Assembly: GCA_023269865.1 (NCBI GenBank)
Contig: JAGDWR010000035.1
Coordinates: 10,978-19,247, forward strand
Direction: 5' to 3'
Source of the DNA: Candidatus Methanodesulfokora sp.
GTDB taxonomy: Archaea; Korarchaeota; Korarchaeia; Korarchaeales; Korarchaeaceae
DNA length: 8,270 nucleotides
Shown here: positions 5,691 to 8,270 of the stretch, one piece after another
Layout: each line of letters opens with the position of its first letter
How positions within the stretch are numbered: the stretch's first letter is position 1
Translations under genes and position numbers: made by a program
Notes under the pieces: generated by a model
What the model saw: the letters and a program-made list of their open reading frames with translations, nothing else
What the model was told of the DNA's origin: nothing
The model's database searches: none

Positions 5691-7130
5691 GTGATGAGAA
5701 GCATCTTCATATTATCTCTAGGAGCAGTTTTGCTCCTACTTTTGTCAAGCTTTGTCGACATAACGCCAGTTTACGTGAGTAAAGATGAGCTATTCAGCGA
5801 GCTCAATCTAGTGAAAAGGGATATGGAAAGAGGAGTTCCGTGGGAGGAGATAAAAAAGGAGGTCATAATGCATGGATTTAACTTGGCAAGGGATGGATCA
5901 TGCTTCAATTTAAGTCAGGGAGATTCCTTCATCTCAGCCTGTCTGCCATCAAGAAATAGTAGCAGTTGCCTATTTCTTCAGGCAGATGTAGAGCCAAGAA
6001 TAACTTATGTTGGAGAGAATGTGAGCTACAGGGCATTAGGGATATCCTCATGCAGAAAAGGGGTTGAGATGAAGGCTTTTCTCCTACTTCCTTCATCCTG
6101 TCCTCTTTCCTCCTATAGAAATATCCCTCGCCCTCCTATAGCACCCGTCCCGATGCCTCCAGATAGCTCTTCCTCCAGGAGCATAAAAGTTGCTGTTCCT
6201 AATGATAAATGTGCTCATATAAAATTCAATTGCTCTGACTGCGTTCAGCTGGGCTGCTGGACTGGAGAATACGAAGTTAGCGCTGAGATGGGGATAAAAC
6301 CATTGTGCTTCGGAAATTACACTATTGTAACAATACTATCGGATGGAAAGGAGGAAGTCAGATCGGATGTCACTTTTTTGGCCATGGCTGTATCAGTTTC
6401 TGCTAGGGCAGATCCGGATAAGGTGAGGAGTGGGGATAAGGTTACACTTATTGGATCTGCCTCAGCTTTTTATGATGTCATAACTTCATATCAAGCTGTT
6501 CTTCTGACCCCCTCTGGCAAGGTCTTTTTGGAGGAGGGTGCTGGAAATTACACGAAAATAAATAAAACATACCATTATGTTCCGCAGAAAGAGGGATCTT
6601 ATTTATTCATGTTTATAGTATATGATAAATATGGAAAAAAGTTTCAGGCAGAGGCATCATTTTCAGATAGCAATGAAGGCAGCGGAAAATCGAGCTCAAG
6701 CTGTCCCACTTTTGCCTTAAGCATATCAGGAGACAGATATAGGGGTTATACAGTCACTGTCACATACTATCTAGAGCAGATATGGAATGTGGAGCTCTGC
6801 GTGGATGGAAGATGCTGGAGCAGCCACTCCAGTCCAGTGGTTGGATGTGGAGCTCTGTCTGTTGGAGGTTTTGATGGAGATGCCTGCCATTATGCTCATG
6901 CATCTGGATCGGGCAGAACCAGTGCTAGTGCCAGCAGAAGTTTTGGAGCATGTGGCTCCAGTGGAGGGGGATCCTCGCCATCGCCTTCACTCTCATCACA
7001 TCCGAGATCACCCAACCCATTAATCTCTCCCACAGGGGTGTCCTCTAGAATTGCGGAGAGAGCATCTGTCGGGTATTCTGGGCCTAGAATTCCTGAAAGA
7101 GTGTTTGAGAGGAAAATGAGAATGACATGA
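5691..7130 (+). CDS. exported cysteine-rich protein with PKD-like domain
   Basis: I do not recognise a named family. The 479 residues begin with a signal peptide or anchor (hydrophobic 5-22), so the protein should be outside the membrane. Sixteen cysteines (for example 174, 181, 184, 189, 370, 375, 386) suggest disulfides. Seven N-X-S/T sequons (Asn73, 89, 110, 180, 209, 286, 291) suggest a glycoprotein. Residues 143-160 are rich in Pro and Ser. Residues about 232-325 look like a PKD or Ig-like beta domain (DPDKVRSGDKVTLIGSAS, then EGSYLFMFIVYDKYGKK). Residues 403-450 are a Gly/Ser/Pro linker. There is no C-terminal membrane helix. The start may be GTG 5691 or the adjacent ATG 5694; neither has a Shine-Dalgarno site. 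The stop abuts the ribosome site of the ParA-like gene, indicating an operon. A surface or appendage role is inferred. Confidence 0.8.
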   Translation: MMRSIFILSLGAVLLLLLSSFVDITPVYVSKDELFSELNLVKRDMERGVPWEEIKKEVIMHGFNLARDGSCFNLSQGDSFISACLPSRNSSSCLFLQADVEPRITYVGENVSYRALGISSCRKGVEMKAFLLLPSSCPLSSYRNIPRPPIAPVPMPPDSSSSRSIKVAVPNDKCAHIKFNCSDCVQLGCWTGEYEVSAEMGIKPLCFGNYTIVTILSDGKEEVRSDVTFLAMAVSVSARADPDKVRSGDKVTLIGSASAFYDVITSYQAVLLTPSGKVFLEEGAGNYTKINKTYHYVPQKEGSYLFMFIVYDKYGKKFQAEASFSDSNEGSGKSSSSCPTFALSISGDRYRGYTVTVTYYLEQIWNVELCVDGRCWSSHSSPVVGCGALSVGGFDGDACHYAHASGSGRTSASASRSFGACGSSGGGSSPSPSLSSHPRSPNPLISPTGVSSRIAERASVGYSGPRIPERVFERKMRMT

Positions 7131-7136
7131 GGTGAT
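7131..7136 (+). promoter_or_regulatory. Shine-Dalgarno site fixing a TTG start
   Basis: GGTGAT follows directly on the TGA stop of the upstream gene and ends five bases before TTG 7142. An in-frame stop just upstream (7133-7135) excludes any earlier start, so the site decides the unusual TTG initiation and implies coupled translation. Confidence 0.75.
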
Positions 7137-7141
7137 GTAAA

Positions 7142-8008
7142 TTGTGTATTGCATTCGGTCTTCAGGGAGGAGGAACGGGAAAGACAACCATAAGCTTTAA
7201 TGTGGCAGTTAAGATGGCTAGGGAGGGAAGAAGAGTCTTCTTCATAGGGATGGACATGGGAAGACAGAGCGCAGTTTATCTATGGGATAAGAGAGTTGCT
7301 GATCACATATATAAGGGAGAAATAGCAACAATAAGGGAATACTTCAGAGGAAAGGCAAGGCCCTTGGAGATAGCTTATGAGAGCAGCATAAAGAACCTAT
7401 TTTTTGTGCCGGCAGGGCACGGAAAAGTGGAGGTAAAAGAACTAAAGAAATCCGCTGCCTTATTCTCGAAATTGATATCAGAGTACAAGAGATATGGAAG
7501 AGTAATCATAGACTGTCCTGGATCAGGAGGCCTATCTTCGGCGCTGGATTATCTAATGGTTTTCTCATCATGCGATAGTTTTGTCCCTGTTGTTGAGCCG
7601 AATGAGGCGAGCATAGCAAATGCTATAAGACTTGCAAACATGGCTTATCTCTCGAATGTCCCCGTTAACCTAGTTGTGCTGAACAAGGTGAGAGAAGAAA
7701 ATTATAATTTGATGGAAAGAGCAAGGAAGATTCTTACAATAGAAGGAAATGTCATACCAGTCAAGTACAGTGATAAATTTGTGGATGCATACGAAAAAGG
7801 AGCTCCTCTTGTGGATCTGTATCCTGAAAGCGAGGAGGCCAAATCAATAGCAAAAATAGCAGAGGTAATAGAAAGAAGTGCTAGATCGGTGATAAAAGCT
7901 GGACCTGAGAGGATAAAGACAGCCCTCAGCATTATAGAGGGACAAGAAGTAGCTGAAATAGATCTATCGATATTCAGGCACATAAAAGATCTATTCAGGA
8001 GAAAATAG
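7142..8008 (+). CDS. ParA/MinD-family ATPase with altered Walker A
   Basis: A P-loop ATPase of the ParA/MinD/SIMIBI class, whose members position or assemble cargo on membranes or DNA. The 288 residues include Walker A GGGTGKTT (9-16), switch region IGMDMGRQS (35-43), VPAGHG (89-94), Walker B VIIDCPGSGG (121-130), VEPNEASI (151-158) and NKV (181-183). In typical ParA/MinD the P-loop reads KGG.GKTT; here the signature lysine position is Gly9, preceded by Gln8, so the usual cross-dimer contact to ATP is missing. DMGRQ also departs from DxDPQ. The C-terminal tail IFRHIKDLFRRK could form an amphipathic helix like the MinD membrane-targeting tail (inference). Start is TTG with GGTGAT. It lies between an exported protein and a pilin-like gene, so a role in placing or building a surface structure is plausible but unproven. 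Chromosome partitioning is less likely: no parB is visible. Confidence 0.85.
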   Translation: MCIAFGLQGGGTGKTTISFNVAVKMAREGRRVFFIGMDMGRQSAVYLWDKRVADHIYKGEIATIREYFRGKARPLEIAYESSIKNLFFVPAGHGKVEVKELKKSAALFSKLISEYKRYGRVIIDCPGSGGLSSALDYLMVFSSCDSFVPVVEPNEASIANAIRLANMAYLSNVPVNLVVLNKVREENYNLMERARKILTIEGNVIPVKYSDKFVDAYEKGAPLVDLYPESEEAKSIAKIAEVIERSARSVIKAGPERIKTALSIIEGQEVAEIDLSIFRHIKDLFRRK

Positions 8009-8016
8009 TTTCCGCC

Positions 8017-8038
8017 AATTTATCCTCTTTTCTCCGAC
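8017..8038 (+). promoter_or_regulatory. possible promoter or pyrimidine-rich terminator between the ParA-like and pilin-like genes
   Basis: The 64-base gap contains AATTTAT (8018-8024), a weak TATA match, followed by pyrimidine-rich CCTCTTTTCTCC. The first could start a separate transcript for the pilin-like gene around 8047; the second resembles T-rich archaeal terminators. Neither is decisive, so the genes may or may not be cotranscribed. Confidence 0.25.
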
Positions 8039-8072
8039 ATATCTATGGCCTGTCGATCAGGCTGGTGTGGGC

Positions 8073-8270
8073 ATGAGAACAGTGTTTGTTGAGGTTGGTC
8101 TGATCCTGGTTGGTCTCACCATGGTGGCTGGGCTCTACTTCTGGGGACAGGGAAAAGTAGCTGAGATGTCTGGTGCTGTAGCAGGCATAATGCCTAAGAC
8201 TATGATAAAGATAGTGGGGGTTGAGGTACAGGGGGATAATATCGCTAGCGTTATAGTGCAGAACATAGGA
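8073..8270 (+). CDS. pilin-like or FlaF/FlaG-like membrane-anchored protein, 3' end outside window
   Basis: Sixty-six residues are visible and the frame continues past the window. It begins MRTVFVEVGLILVGLTMVAG, a very short positively charged start and a single hydrophobic helix (about 8-24) with Glu7 at its entry. After residue 42 a beta-rich part begins: MIKIVGVEVQGDNIASVIVQ (44-63), resembling the extracellular beta-sandwich of archaeal type IV pilins and archaellum FlaF/FlaG. The class III signal peptide site is poor: no Gly or Ala precedes the helix as prepilin peptidase usually needs, so it may be an uncleaved anchor. The ATG 8073 start has GGTG five bases upstream; GTG 8067 is an alternative. 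Placement after an exported protein and a ParA-type ATPase suggests a surface complex. Class assignment rests on N-terminal pattern only. Confidence 0.6.
   Translation, partial: MRTVFVEVGLILVGLTMVAGLYFWGQGKVAEMSGAVAGIMPKTMIKIVGVEVQGDNIASVIVQNIG

Noticed and set aside
5691..5697. GTGATGA, a perfect C box of a C/D guide RNA
   Set aside because: No D or D' box (CTGA) follows at a suitable distance, and the bases are the tandem GTG-ATG start of the exported-protein gene.
6787..7023. A 78-codon alternative frame inside the exported-protein gene
   Set aside because: It has no ribosome site and no recognisable domain, and the main frame stays open with plausible export features. Kept only as a frameshift question in the findings.

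Overview
The window comes from an archaeon, most likely a thermophilic member of the Thermoproteota or Korarchaeota. The supporting signs are archaeal-type cofactor genes (MptA, MptE, CofE-like), TATA-box promoters placed for leaderless mRNAs, GGTGAT-type Shine-Dalgarno sites, heavy AGA/AGG and ATA codon use, and frequent GTG/TTG starts. I cannot name the species from sequence alone.

Left part (1-1154, minus strand): a translational GTPase of the GTPBP1/GTPBP2 type, cut off by the window start. It diverges from mptA across a compact intergenic region of 72 bases. Two TATA boxes there each lie about 26 bases from a start codon, so both transcripts look leaderless.

Middle part (1227-5560): a pterin and redox-cofactor block. 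mptA (GTP cyclohydrolase, plus strand) converges on a minus-strand pair made of a dihydropteroate synthase homologue and a nucleoside phosphorylase, with translation probably coupled. On the other side of a 28-base divergent spacer lie mptE (6-hydroxymethyl-7,8-dihydropterin pyrophosphokinase) and a cofE-like glutamate ligase. MptA, MptE and the DHPS homologue cover three steps of the archaeal route from GTP to a dihydropteroate-type (methanopterin or folate-like) C1 carrier. CofE normally adds glutamate to coenzyme F420, but this copy has a variant core motif.

Spacer 5561-5690: holds a strong GC hairpin followed by AAGGTCAG. It looks like the right end and omega-RNA stem of an IS200/IS605-type TnpB element, with no tnpB gene beside it. 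A second small palindrome and an 8-base direct repeat follow.

Right part (5691-8270, plus strand): a possible cell-surface operon. It encodes an exported protein of about 479 residues with 16 cysteines, seven N-glycosylation sequons and a PKD-like domain; a ParA/MinD-type ATPase whose signature lysine is replaced; and the start of a small protein with an N-terminal membrane helix, like type IV pilins or FlaF/FlaG. I do not recognise this combination as a named system. It is the best candidate here for something undescribed.

There is no gene-free stretch longer than 300 bases. I saw no tRNA, rRNA or CRISPR array.
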